The notes: generated by a model not told the origin, from the sequence alone. A stretch of 64,000 nt of DNA from Pseudomonas sp. A34-9 (GCF_029543085.1 NZ_CP119967.1:2258501-2322500), one strand, 5' to 3'. Shown: positions 30,226-39,046, numbered from the stretch's first letter. Made by a program: numbers and translations.

Positions 30226-30249
30226 TAAATTTTATTTCTCTGTCCTCGT
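30226..30249 (+). promoter_or_regulatory. PvdS-type promoter for pvdA
   Basis: TAAAT-N16-CGT on the plus strand, starting 12 bases after the fpvI stop. Confidence 0.82.
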
Positions 30250-30348
30250 TCCTACTCAACAGACGACCTGCTGTCCTGCTCAAGGCCGGTCAGGTCACTT
30301 AGGCTCTCCTTGCCCCTTGTTGAGGGGTTCATCCAGAGGACACTGGAA

Positions 30349-31683
30349 ATGACTCAGGCAATTGCATCGCCCATCGTTCACGACCTGATCGGCGTCGGTT
30401 TCGGCCCTTCGAACCTGGCACTGGCCATCGCTCTGCAAGAGCGCGGCCCGACCCAGGGCGAGCTGGATGTACTGTTCCTCGACAAACAGGCGGATTACAG
30501 CTGGCACGGCAACACCCTGTCGACTCAAAGCGAGTTGCAGATTTCCTTCCTCAAGGATCTGGTGACCCTGCGCAATCCGACCAGCCCGTATTCGTTCGTC
30601 AACTATCTGAAATACCACGGCCGTCTGGTCGACTTCATCAACCTCGGCACCTTTTATCCGTGCCGCATGGAGTACAACGACTACCTGCGCTGGGTCGCCG
30701 GGCAGTTCGCCGAGCAGAGCCGGTACGGCGAAGAAGTGCTGACCATCGAGCCGGTGCTGCACAACCATCAGGTTGAAGCGCTGCGCGTGATTTCCCGTGG
30801 CAGCGATGGCCAGCAGCATGTGCGGACCACCCGTTCGGTGGTGGTCAGCGCCGGCGGCACGCCGCGCATTCCGGAGGCGTTCAAGGCGCTGAAGGGCGAC
30901 ACCCGTGTGTTCCACCATTCGCAGTACTTGTCGCAAATGGCCAAGCAGCCGTGCGTGAACAATCAGCCGATGAGCATCGCGATCATCGGTGGCGGGCAGA
31001 GCGCGGCGGAAGCCTTCATCGACTTGAACGATTCGTTCCCGTCGGTGCAGGTCGACATGATCCTGCGCGGCTCGGCCCTGAAGCCTGCCGACGACAGCCC
31101 GTTCGTCAACGAAGTGTTCTCGCCGGAATTCACCGACCTGGTGTTCCAGCAAAACAGCGCCGAGCGTGAGCGTCTGGTCAACGAGTACCACAACACCAAC
31201 TACTCGGTGGTCGACATCGACCTGATCGAGCGCATCTACGGCATCTTCTATCGCCAGAAAGTGTCCGGGATTGCCCGTCACGCCTTCCGCACCCTGACTA
31301 CTGTCGAGAAAGCCACCGCCACCGACAACGGTATCGAACTGGCCGTGCGCAACAACGCCACCGGCGAAGTTACCGTGCGCAATTACGACGCGGTGGTCCT
31401 GGCCACCGGTTACGAGCGGCAGATGCACCGCAAACTGCTCGCGCCGCTGGAAGAGTACCTGGGCGACTTCGAGGTGGATCGCAATTACAAACTGATCACC
31501 GACGAGCGCTGCAAGGCCGGCATCTACATGCAGGGCTTCTGCCAGGCCAGCCATGGTCTGAGCGATACGCTGCTGTCGGTGTTGCCGATTCGTGCGGACG
31601 AGATTGCCGGCTCGCTGTATGAGCATGGCAAGCATCGCGGACATCGTTCGATGGCGGATTTGTTGTTGGCAACTGCCAGCTAA
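30349..31683 (+). CDS. pvdA: L-ornithine N5-monooxygenase
   Basis: A 444-residue flavin N-hydroxylase that makes N5-hydroxyornithine, the iron-binding unit of the pyoverdine peptide, from ornithine, NADPH and oxygen. The FAD motif GVGFGPSN is near residue 15, the NADPH motif IGGGQSAAE near 210, and the substrate/FAD region ATGYER is followed by a C-terminal LSVLPIRADEIAGSLYE. The ATG at 30349 gives the family length; a 13-residue upstream extension is ignored. Own PvdS-type promoter. Confidence 0.96.
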   Translation: MTQAIASPIVHDLIGVGFGPSNLALAIALQERGPTQGELDVLFLDKQADYSWHGNTLSTQSELQISFLKDLVTLRNPTSPYSFVNYLKYHGRLVDFINLGTFYPCRMEYNDYLRWVAGQFAEQSRYGEEVLTIEPVLHNHQVEALRVISRGSDGQQHVRTTRSVVVSAGGTPRIPEAFKALKGDTRVFHHSQYLSQMAKQPCVNNQPMSIAIIGGGQSAAEAFIDLNDSFPSVQVDMILRGSALKPADDSPFVNEVFSPEFTDLVFQQNSAERERLVNEYHNTNYSVVDIDLIERIYGIFYRQKVSGIARHAFRTLTTVEKATATDNGIELAVRNNATGEVTVRNYDAVVLATGYERQMHRKLLAPLEEYLGDFEVDRNYKLITDERCKAGIYMQGFCQASHGLSDTLLSVLPIRADEIAGSLYEHGKHRGHRSMADLLLATAS

Positions 31684-31707
31684 ATTATCGGCGCCTGATA
31701 CACCGCC

Positions 31708-31800
31708 TTCGCGAGCAGGCTCGCTCCCACACTGGATCTTCATTCAACACCACGTCTGTGTTCGCTGGAGGTCCCCTGTGGGAGCGAGCCTGCTCGCGAA
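31708..31800. repeat. REP inverted pair (TTCGCGAGCAGGCTCGCTCC type)
   Basis: Two inverted copies about 50 bases apart just after pvdA; it may also end its transcript. Confidence 0.85.
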
Positions 31801-31946
31801 GGGGCCATTTGAAGCACCACAAATCCTGATTTCTGAACCCTTCCTGAACATCCCCCACATTCCCCGGCACACTGCCTTTTGCGGGTTTACTCTCCAGACA
31901 TCGGGGCGTAAGCTTCGCGCGTTTTCATCAATAGCGGAGACCCACA

Positions 31947-32012
31947 GTGGGTACTTGTTCGAGTGACAGTTGTCGGCCGGTCTCGGTAACCGGCAGATTC
32001 TCGGCAAGATAA
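31947..32012 (+). CDS. Possible 21-codon leader peptide upstream of mgtA
   Basis: A GTG-initiated frame encoding MGTCSSDSCRPVSVTGRFSA plus a final Arg. GGAG lies 7 bases before the GTG. The start codon sits in a small palindrome (ACCCAC-A-GTGGGT), and GAGACC over the ribosome site can pair with GGTCTC near 31979. The layout recalls the enterobacterial mgtL leader, but sequence identity with it is not seen. It could be chance. Confidence 0.35.
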   Translation: MGTCSSDSCRPVSVTGRFSAR

Positions 32013-32180
32013 CGCGCAGACTTTCTCTGTCGTTGTCTCGCCGTAAAAGCGAGCAGCGGCATCCCGTGCATGACCCGTCCGTGGTCATGTCTGGACGTTC
32101 CTTCTCATCGACGCTGAACAGAGCGTGATTGCGACTTAAGTGTGGTGATCGCAGCCCTATCGACACGCCTGTCTTTTCTG

Positions 32181-32213
32181 ACCGGCGCGCCAGGCCTTGC
32201 CGTGCCGGTTTTT
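32181..32213 (+). terminator. Possible attenuator hairpin in the mgtA leader
   Basis: ACCGGC pairs with GCCGGT, an inner GGC-CTT-GCC stem stacks on it, and TTTTT follows at once. It lies about 65 bases before the mgtA ATG and 170 bases after the putative leader peptide. Confidence 0.35.
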
Positions 32214-32277
32214 CCGGCGAACGAGGCGCGGCCGTACCTGCTTGACGGTTTCCCGGCTGACCATAGGGGCAACAGCC

Positions 32278-34977
32278 ATGAAACTTACGCTCAAGGAATT
32301 CTTCGCAGGTTTTCTGCGGACTCGCCACATCGCCCGGCACTTCCGTCGCCTGGCGCTGCTGGAATCGATCAACGACACCACGGTCAGCCGTGAAGTCCCG
32401 CCCACATTGGCCAACACCTTGGTCGATGCCGCGCATTGCGACAGCGGTGTATTGCTGTCGTCACTCGGCACGCATTCCGATGGCCTGACCGATTTCGAAG
32501 TCGATGCACTGCGTGCGCAATACGGCCTCAACGAAGTCGAACACGAGCAGCCGCTGCCCTGGTGGATTCACCTGTGGCACTGCTACAAAAACCCGTTCAA
32601 CCTGCTGCTGACCCTGTTGGCGGTGATCTCGTGGCTGACCGAAGACCTCAAGGCCGCTGTGGTGATTTTCTCCATGGTGGTGTTGTCGACGCTGCTGCGC
32701 TTCTGGCAGGAAAGCAAATCCAACCAGGCCGCCGATGCGCTGAAAGCCATGGTCAGCAACACCGCGACGGTGATGCGCCGTGACGCGCCGCGCAGCGAAT
32801 TGCCGATCAAACAACTGGTGCCGGGCGATCTGATCGTGCTGTCGGCCGGTGACATGATTCCTGCCGATTGCCGGGTGCTCAGCGCCAAGGACCTGTTCGT
32901 CAGCCAGGCGGCGATGACCGGTGAATCGATGCCGGTGGAGAAGTTTCCACGCCAGGCTGATCGCGAGACACGCAATCCGCTGGAGCTGGACAACATCCTG
33001 TTCATGGGCACCAACGTCGTCTCCGGCACCGCGGTGGCGGTGATTCTCACCACCGGCAACAGCACCTATTTCGGTGCCTTGGCTCAGCGTGTCGGCGCGA
33101 CTGATCGCGCAGTGACTTCGTTCCAGCAAGGGGTGAACAAAGTCAGCTGGCTGTTGATTCGCTTCATGTTCGTGATGGCGCCGCTGGTGCTGTTCATCAA
33201 CGGTTTCACCAAGGGCGACTGGACCGAAGCACTGCTGTTTGCGCTGTCGATTGCCGTCGGCCTGACCCCGGAAATGCTGCCGATGATCGTCACCTCGACG
33301 CTGGCCAAAGGCGCGGTGTTTCTGTCACGCAAAAAAGTCATCGTCAAACGTCTTGATGCGATCCAGAACTTCGGCGCCATGGACGTGCTGTGCACCGACA
33401 AGACCGGCACGCTGACCCAGGACAAGATCTTCCTCGCACGCAATGTCGATGTCTGGGGTGCAGACTCCGATGACGTGCTGGAAATGGCTTACCTCAACAG
33501 CTACTACCAGACCGGCCTGAAAAACCTGCTGGATGTCGCGGTGCTGGAACACGTGGAAATCCACCGTGAGCTGAAAGTCGGCACGGCGTTTCGCAAGGTC
33601 GATGAGATCCCGTTCGACTTCAATCGTCGGCGCATGTCGGTGGTGGTCGAAGGCCGGGGTCAGCCGCACCAATTGATCTGCAAAGGTGCGGTAGAAGAAG
33701 TCTTGGCGGTGTGCAGCCGCGTGCGTCACGGCGACGTCGATGAAGCCTTGAGCGATGAATTGCTGACCCGGATTCGTCAGGTCACTGCAGCATTCAACGC
33801 TGAAGGCTTGCGCGTGGTGGCGGTGGCCGCTCGCTCGATGCCCGAAGGTCGCGACACTTACAGCCTGGCTGATGAAAATGAACTGACGCTGATCGGCTAC
33901 GTGGCGTTCCTCGATCCACCGAAGGAAAGCACCGCGCCAGCGCTCAAGGCCTTGGCCGAACATGGCGTGGCGGTAAAAGTGCTGACCGGCGACAACGAAC
34001 TGGTGACCGCGAAGATCTGCCGCGAAGTCGGTCTGGCGCAACAAGGCCTGCTGCTGGGCAACGACGTCGAGCGCATGAGCGATGCCGAACTGGCGGTGGC
34101 CGTAGAGACCACCAATGTGTTCGCCAAACTGACGCCGTCGCACAAGGAGCGCATCGTGCGCATCCTCAAAGGCAACGGCCATGTGGTCGGCTTCATGGGC
34201 GACGGCATCAACGACGCGCCAGCATTACGCACCGCCGACATCGGTATCTCGGTGGACAGCGCGGTGGACATCGCCAAGGAAGCCGCCGACATCATCCTGC
34301 TGGAAAAGAGCCTGATGGTGCTGGAGGAGGGCGTTCTCGAAGGGCGCCGGACCTTCGCCAACATGCTCAAGTACATCAAGATGACCGCCAGCTCCAACTT
34401 CGGCAACGTCTTCTCGGTGCTGGTCGCCAGTGCGTTTATTCCGTTCCTGCCGATGCTGCCGATGCATCTGCTGGTGCAAAACCTGCTCTACGACATTTCG
34501 CAGATTGCGATTCCGTTCGATAACGTCGATGAGGACATGCTGAAAAAACCACAACGCTGGCAGCCGGGCGACGTCGGGCGCTTCATGCTGTTCTTCGGCC
34601 CGATCAGTTCGATCTTTGACATCACCACGTTCGCCTTGATGTGGTACGTATTCGATGCCAACACCCCGGATCACCAGACGCTGTTCCAGTCCGGCTGGTT
34701 CGTGGTCGGGTTGCTGACCCAGACGCTGATCGTGCACATGATCCGCACGCCGAAGATTCCGTTCCTGCAAAGCCGTGCAGCCATGCCGCTGCTGGTGATG
34801 ACCGGGATCATCATGGCGGTCGGCATCTTCCTGCCGATGGGGCCGCTGGCGCATTACTTCAAATTGCAGGCGCTGCCGTCGCTGTACTTCGTGTTCCTGC
34901 CGGTGATTCTGCTGGCGTACATGGCGCTGACCCAGGCGGTGAAAGGGTTCTACATCCGCCGGTTCGGCTGGCAGTAA
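32278..34977 (+). CDS. mgtA: P-type magnesium-importing ATPase
   Basis: An 899-residue P3B-type ATPase. It has an N-terminal cation-ATPase domain, TGES actuator motif (QAAMTGESMPVEKF), phosphorylation site DKTGTLT (Asp 374), hinge MGDGINDAPALR, and about ten transmembrane helices, the last ones rich in hydrophobic residues to the C-terminus. It imports magnesium across the inner membrane. The ATG at 32278 (MKLTLKEFF) has AGGGG upstream. The mgtC-like gene follows after a REP pair. The long 5' leader suggests RNA-level control. Confidence 0.93.
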   Translation: MKLTLKEFFAGFLRTRHIARHFRRLALLESINDTTVSREVPPTLANTLVDAAHCDSGVLLSSLGTHSDGLTDFEVDALRAQYGLNEVEHEQPLPWWIHLWHCYKNPFNLLLTLLAVISWLTEDLKAAVVIFSMVVLSTLLRFWQESKSNQAADALKAMVSNTATVMRRDAPRSELPIKQLVPGDLIVLSAGDMIPADCRVLSAKDLFVSQAAMTGESMPVEKFPRQADRETRNPLELDNILFMGTNVVSGTAVAVILTTGNSTYFGALAQRVGATDRAVTSFQQGVNKVSWLLIRFMFVMAPLVLFINGFTKGDWTEALLFALSIAVGLTPEMLPMIVTSTLAKGAVFLSRKKVIVKRLDAIQNFGAMDVLCTDKTGTLTQDKIFLARNVDVWGADSDDVLEMAYLNSYYQTGLKNLLDVAVLEHVEIHRELKVGTAFRKVDEIPFDFNRRRMSVVVEGRGQPHQLICKGAVEEVLAVCSRVRHGDVDEALSDELLTRIRQVTAAFNAEGLRVVAVAARSMPEGRDTYSLADENELTLIGYVAFLDPPKESTAPALKALAEHGVAVKVLTGDNELVTAKICREVGLAQQGLLLGNDVERMSDAELAVAVETTNVFAKLTPSHKERIVRILKGNGHVVGFMGDGINDAPALRTADIGISVDSAVDIAKEAADIILLEKSLMVLEEGVLEGRRTFANMLKYIKMTASSNFGNVFSVLVASAFIPFLPMLPMHLLVQNLLYDISQIAIPFDNVDEDMLKKPQRWQPGDVGRFMLFFGPISSIFDITTFALMWYVFDANTPDHQTLFQSGWFVVGLLTQTLIVHMIRTPKIPFLQSRAAMPLLVMTGIIMAVGIFLPMGPLAHYFKLQALPSLYFVFLPVILLAYMALTQAVKGFYIRRFGWQ

Positions 34978-34985
34978 TGCTGACC

Positions 34986-35072
34986 CTGTAGGAGCTGCCG
35001 CAGGCTGCGATCTTTTGATCTTGTTTTTAAAAGGCAAAAGCAAAAGATCGCAGCCTGCGGCAGCTCCTACAG
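34986..35072. repeat. REP inverted pair (GATCGCAGCCTGCGGCAGCTC type)
   Basis: Inverted copies of the GGAGCTGCCGCAGGCTGCGATC unit separated by about 30 bases, between mgtA and mgtC. Confidence 0.88.
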
Positions 35073-35140
35073 GGGGGGGCGTTTCAAGTGAATTTCAAGC
35101 AGGCCCGACGAAGGGTTTTTGTGTTTTCAGGGAGATGACG

Positions 35141-35857
35141 ATGCAAGCCATCAACAACCTCAACCTCGATTCGCTGCTCGACACCCTCGTCAGCCTCAGC
35201 GCCGCGTTCATTCTCGGTGGCCTGATCGGTTTCGAGCGCCAATACCGGCAACGTACCGCCGGCCTGCGCACCAACGTTCTGGTCGCCGTCGGCGCGGCAA
35301 TTTTCGTCGACATGGCCAACCGTCTCGCGGGCGCCGAAGGCGCAGTGCGCGTGGTTGCCTACGTGGTCTCCGGCATCGGCTTTCTCGGTGCCGGGGTGAT
35401 CATGCGCGAAGAGGGCAACGTCCGTGGCCTCAACACCGCCGCGACCCTGTGGACATCTGCAGCGGTCGGCGCCTGTGCCGGCGCCGATCTGCTTGCCGAA
35501 GCGGTGCTCGGCACGCTGTTCATTCTCGCCGCCAATACCTTGCTGCGGCCGATCGTCAACAACATCAATCGCCAGCCATTGGACGTGGTTTCGGCGGAAG
35601 TCACCAACATCGTCTACGTCATCGCCCGACGCTCCCAGCAAACCGCCGTGTTCGCCTTGCTCGAAGCCGAACTTGAGCGCAGCAACTACCCGGCCAGCGA
35701 TGTCGATGTGCACGCCTTCGGCGCCGATGAAATCGAAATCGAAGCGACGCTGGCGACCACATCGGTCGATGGGGATGAACTCGACGCACTGGTGGCGCGG
35801 ATTTCCACATCGGCGCTGGTGGTGCAAGCGTTCTGGAGTCCCAGTACCACTGAATGA
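35141..35857 (+). CDS. mgtC: MgtC/SapB family membrane protein
   Basis: A 238-residue protein with four to five N-terminal transmembrane segments (GGLIGFERQYRQRTAGLRTN, then VVSGIGFLGAGVIMREEGNVRGLN, both family hallmarks) and a soluble ACT-like C-terminal domain. MgtC proteins help survival at low magnesium and inside hosts, partly by acting on the F1Fo ATPase. GGGAG precedes the ATG at 35141; the adjacent ATG at 35135 is too close to it. Neighbour of mgtA. Confidence 0.88.
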   Translation: MQAINNLNLDSLLDTLVSLSAAFILGGLIGFERQYRQRTAGLRTNVLVAVGAAIFVDMANRLAGAEGAVRVVAYVVSGIGFLGAGVIMREEGNVRGLNTAATLWTSAAVGACAGADLLAEAVLGTLFILAANTLLRPIVNNINRQPLDVVSAEVTNIVYVIARRSQQTAVFALLEAELERSNYPASDVDVHAFGADEIEIEATLATTSVDGDELDALVARISTSALVVQAFWSPSTTE

Positions 35858-35900
35858 TCATTCTCGGTTGCTGAGAATTGTTCCTTTGGTGAGTCCGGTT

Positions 35901-35935
35901 GCCACGTCGGATCCTTCTGACGTGGCTTTGTTCTT
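35901..35935 (+). terminator. Rho-independent terminator of mgtC
   Basis: GCCACGTC pairs with GACGTGGC across a 10-base loop, followed by TTTGTTCTT. Confidence 0.7.
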
Positions 35936-35966
35936 GAAGGGGCATCGGAGCTTTCTGGGTGTTTTT

Positions 35967-35982
35967 TCAGACTTGTCCTACA
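35967..35982 (+). promoter_or_regulatory. Shared box upstream of the first degenerate receiver
   Basis: TCAGACTTGTCCTACA, followed 7 bases later by GCGACGCTT and then TAGT. The same layout occurs at 37761. It resembles the TAAGA-N4-TCCTA sites bound by RcsB/BvgA-class regulators. Confidence 0.45.
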
Positions 35983-36058
35983 TGCTTTGGCGACGCTTTT
36001 GCCTAGTGTGTCGCCTCTTATGCCACGAGCGGCGACCTTTCCCTCACCGTCGAAACCC

Positions 36059-36469
36059 ATGTCCTACAAATGCTGGCGAATTTTGATTGCTGACGAGCAG
36101 CCTGCGCTGCACGCCCGAATCGGCAAGACTTTTAAAGAACTGGGCTGTCGCGAACTGACGCGGGTGCACTCGTTTCGTGAACTGTTGGGCGTGACCCATT
36201 ACTCCAGCGAGCCCTTCCAGCACTTTGACCTGATGATCATTAACGCTGAGTTGATCGCCGCCGCTGGCGTGGATTGGGTACGGTTCTTTGCAAGCAATGC
36301 ACAGATTCGCCACGGCGTGATTCATGACAGCGTTCGCGGCCAGCCGCAGGCTCAGACGATTTATGCCAACTACCGACGACAGTTGATGCTGGTCCGTATC
36401 CCGGACCGGCAAACCCTTGGCCCTCTGCTGGAGCACCTCGATGTTCAGGAACAATCCCACAAACTTTGA
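36059..36469 (+). CDS. Stand-alone degenerate receiver-domain protein
   Basis: A 136-residue CheY-like fold (RILIADEQPALHARIGKTF at the start). The usual phospho-accepting Asp at the end of the third strand is replaced: FDLMIINAEL has Asn 62 there. The conserved Lys-Pro near the end is also missing (VRIPDRQ). It therefore probably does not take part in phospho-transfer and may bind partners. It is 28 percent or so similar by eye to the protein at 37841. The start MSYKCW at 36059 is preferred to the upstream frame. It overlaps the next gene by 29 bases. Confidence 0.75.
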   Translation: MSYKCWRILIADEQPALHARIGKTFKELGCRELTRVHSFRELLGVTHYSSEPFQHFDLMIINAELIAAAGVDWVRFFASNAQIRHGVIHDSVRGQPQAQTIYANYRRQLMLVRIPDRQTLGPLLEHLDVQEQSHKL

Positions 36470-37751
36470 GGCATCTGCTGGCGGGTCGAATGCGCGATTG
36501 GCCAAGGCAGACCGTGTTCCCGGCATCGATGATTCAATCGCCGTGCCTGCTCTGCCGCTGCGTGTGCTGGTGTTGGAAGACCATGCATTCCAGCGCTCGG
36601 TGGCGGTCAACATGCTGCGTACGCTCGGTTGTCGCGAGGTCTTCGAAGCCAGTGACGGCGCTGAGGCGCTGGCGCTCTTGCAGGAAGTCGGTACGGTCGA
36701 TGTCGCCCTGTGCGATTTGCAGATGGAGGGGATGGACGGGCTGGAGTTTCTGCAGCGGGTGGGGGCGTCGGGGCAGGTCAAGTCGGTGATCATCAGTAGT
36801 TCACTGTCGGCAGACCTGCGTCGCGCGGTGCATCAGATGGTGGCGTTGCTTGGCCTGGAACTGCTGGGTGATGTCGGCAAACCTTTGCATGTGCAGGTGC
36901 TGGCGAATCTGCTGGGCAAATCCCTCGACAGGCCTGCTCTGGCGCAACCAGCGGCCGCTGCCGTGACGCTGGCCAGTGAGGCGGCGGTTCGCCAGGCGTT
37001 GGCGCAGCGGCAATTGCAGGCCTGGTATCAGCCCAAATTCAACCTGCAGACCGGTCAGGTCTGTGGCGTAGAGGTCCTGTGCCGTTGGCTTCATCCGACT
37101 CAAGGCATTCTTTCTCCCGCGCTGTTCATGCCTGTGCTGGAGCGTTGTGGGTTGCTCGACGAGCTACTGTTTACGCAGATCGAACAGGCGCTGGTTGTGC
37201 AACAAAGTGCCCGTGCGCAGGGTCTTTTCCTGAATATCGCGTTCAATCTGCACGCTGTGCAGTTGGCCAACGCGCAGCTCACCGTCACGTTGAAAAAACT
37301 TCTGGCGCACCATGGTGCTTGCGGTGCAGGTCTGACTTTCGAATTGACTGAAAGCGGTCTGCTCGAAGCGCCGGCCACCAGCCTGGAAAGCCTCGTCCGC
37401 CTGCGAATGATGGGCTGTCGTCTGTCGATTGATGACTTCGGCGCCGGCTTCTCATCATTGCAGCGCTTGTGTCAGTTGCCGTTCAACGAGATCAAGCTCG
37501 ACGCCGAATTCATCCGCAATCTTGAGCACGAACCGCGATGCCGGGCGGCGATCAGCAGCACGCTGGCGTTGGGTGAAACCCTCGGCATGAGCGTGGTGAT
37601 CGAAGGAATCGAGACCGATGCACAGCGCCGTGAACTGTTGGCCTTGGGGTGTTCTCAAGGGCAGGGCTACTGGTACGCGTGGCCGATGGCCGGGGCTGAT
37701 TTGTTGCTTTGGTTGCAGCAGCACAGTGATCGGCGGGACTCGGATGAGTGA
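36441..37751 (+). CDS. Response regulator with EAL domain (RocR-like c-di-GMP phosphodiesterase)
   Basis: A 436-residue protein. The receiver domain (residues about 41-160) has acid pocket LEDH and phospho-Asp 92 in CDLQMEGMDG. The EAL domain (about 180-430) has the signature as EVL (GVEVLCRW), then NIAFNLHA (Asn), FELTES (Glu), IDDFGAGFSS, KLD and VIEGIETDAQ, so catalytic metal ligands appear kept. It should degrade cyclic-di-GMP when phosphorylated. Context with a LuxR regulator and a Bvg-type kinase equals the P. aeruginosa RocS1-RocA1-RocR set. Confidence 0.88.
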   Translation: MFRNNPTNFEASAGGSNARLAKADRVPGIDDSIAVPALPLRVLVLEDHAFQRSVAVNMLRTLGCREVFEASDGAEALALLQEVGTVDVALCDLQMEGMDGLEFLQRVGASGQVKSVIISSSLSADLRRAVHQMVALLGLELLGDVGKPLHVQVLANLLGKSLDRPALAQPAAAAVTLASEAAVRQALAQRQLQAWYQPKFNLQTGQVCGVEVLCRWLHPTQGILSPALFMPVLERCGLLDELLFTQIEQALVVQQSARAQGLFLNIAFNLHAVQLANAQLTVTLKKLLAHHGACGAGLTFELTESGLLEAPATSLESLVRLRMMGCRLSIDDFGAGFSSLQRLCQLPFNEIKLDAEFIRNLEHEPRCRAAISSTLALGETLGMSVVIEGIETDAQRRELLALGCSQGQGYWYAWPMAGADLLLWLQQHSDRRDSDE

Positions 37752-37760
37752 ACCTTTTTT

Positions 37761-37776
37761 TAAGAAAAGTCCTACA
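37761..37776 (+). promoter_or_regulatory. Shared box upstream of the second degenerate receiver
   Basis: TAAGAAAAGTCCTACA, then 9 bases, GCGAAGCTT and TAGT; a counterpart of the box at 35967, 64 bases before the ATG. Confidence 0.5.
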
Positions 37777-37840
37777 GAACCTGCCGCGAAGCTTGCGTAG
37801 TCTTGCCGCACCCAGAAACCGTGACACCGGGAGATTGACC

Positions 37841-38284
37841 ATGATCAATAAAGCCCTGCGCATCCTGATTGCCGACTCGCAGCATTTTCACCGGATGAAA
37901 ATCGAACGTCTGTTCAATAGCCTTGATTACTACCGCGTGGCCCCGGTGCAAAGCCTCACTGAGCTGTTGACGCTGGTGGACTACGGTTGCGAGCCGTTCG
38001 ATGTGGTGGTCATCAATGCCGAACTGGCGGCAGGCTCGCTGGATCTGCTGGGGTTTTTCCTCGATAACCCGCAGATTCGTCAGGCGTTGATTTACAACGA
38101 AGGCACGGCGCCGTTGCAGCCGGCTTCGGGATTCGCTCAGGAAAATGTCCAGGTCAGCCATTTGCCACTGCCCTCAAAGCAGTCGATCCGTCAGCTGATG
38201 GCGCTGGTCGATGCGCCTGCCGGGCCGCATGAGTTGACCGCGCGCCAGCCATACCCGCCGATGCAAAGCGCTGCTCATGCATAA
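37841..38284 (+). CDS. Second stand-alone degenerate receiver-domain protein
   Basis: A 147-residue CheY-like protein (ALRILIADSQHFHRMKIERLF). The phospho-site is Asn 59 in FDVVVINAEL, and the switch Lys is not recognisable (LPLPSKQSI). It is a paralogue of the protein at 36059 with the same INAEL motif. GGGAG precedes the ATG at 37841. Confidence 0.75.
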   Translation: MINKALRILIADSQHFHRMKIERLFNSLDYYRVAPVQSLTELLTLVDYGCEPFDVVVINAELAAGSLDLLGFFLDNPQIRQALIYNEGTAPLQPASGFAQENVQVSHLPLPSKQSIRQLMALVDAPAGPHELTARQPYPPMQSAAHA

Positions 38285-38301
38285 AAAAACACTGGCCGCA
38301 A

Positions 38302-38317
38302 CTGTCAGACCTGACAG
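38302..38317. promoter_or_regulatory. Inverted repeat upstream of the LuxR regulator gene
   Basis: CTGTCAG-N2-CTGACAG, a perfect 7-2-7 palindrome about 100 bases before the start of the receiver-LuxR gene. It may be an operator. Confidence 0.3.
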
Positions 38318-38419
38318 GTGATTTACGCGGCATTGCATGTAACAGTCCCTGTGCAGCCACTGACTCTGGATCAGCCCCCACCGGTGGCCTGCCCGTCAGA
38401 CTTTGCACCGGGAGTGGCC

Positions 38420-39046
38420 ATGAAGTCAGCGCTGATCGTCGACGATCATCCGGTGGTGCGCGCTGCCATCCGAATCGTGTTGCAAACCGAAGGATTCAAA
38501 CAGATATACGAGGCGTCCCAAGGCAACGAGGTGGTGTCGCTCATTCGTGAGCACGAGCCTCGATTGGTCATACTCGATCTGAATTTGCCGGTACTCGACG
38601 GGCTGGAAGTCATGGCTCGGATCAAGACCAATGATCTTCGTTGCCGAGTGCTGGTTTTCAGTACCCATGAACCCATGTTCTATCAGGAACGCTGTGTGCG
38701 TGCCGGGGCCATGGCCTATGTGACCAAAACCAATCAATTGGAGCAGTTGCGCAATGCCATTCGGGCGGTGATGTCGGGCCATACCTATTTTTCCTCGCTC
38801 CCGGACAGTTCCAGCACGCTGAATGCCGTGCAAACCACAGAAAAACAGATGATCGATCAGCTCTCCGACCGGGAGTTGAGCATTTTCCGGCAACTGGGGC
38901 AGGGCAAATCCAACAAGGCGATTGCAGAGGACATGCACTTGAGCCACAAAACCGTCAGCACTTATAAAACCCGTCTGATGAAAAAGCTCGGGGTTTGCTC
39001 AGCGGTACTCTTGCGCGACTTCGCCAAGCGCAATCATGTGATCTGA
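38420..39046 (+). CDS. Receiver-LuxR response regulator (RocA/BvgA-like)
   Basis: A 208-residue NarL/FixJ-type regulator. The receiver domain ([12 protein letters not shown], phospho-Asp 53 in [11 protein letters not shown], Lys in YVTKTN) is followed by a LuxR helix-turn-helix ([25 protein letters not shown] at about residues 145-200). The ATG at 38420 has GGGAG upstream. It is 10 bases ahead of the hybrid kinase gene, so they form one transcription unit. The likely partner of that kinase through its HPt domain. Confidence 0.9.
   Translation: MKSALIVDDHPVVRAAIRIVLQTEGFKQIYEASQGNEVVSLIREHEPRLVILDLNLPVLDGLEVMARIKTNDLRCRVLVFSTHEPMFYQERCVRAGAMAYVTKTNQLEQLRNAIRAVMSGHTYFSSLPDSSSTLNAVQTTEKQMIDQLSDRELSIFRQLGQGKSNKAIAEDMHLSHKTVSTYKTRLMKKLGVCSAVLLRDFAKRNHVI

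Noticed and set aside
31744..32436. 230-codon minus-strand frame over the mgtA leader
   Set aside because: Crosses a REP element and the mgtA start; no recognisable protein.
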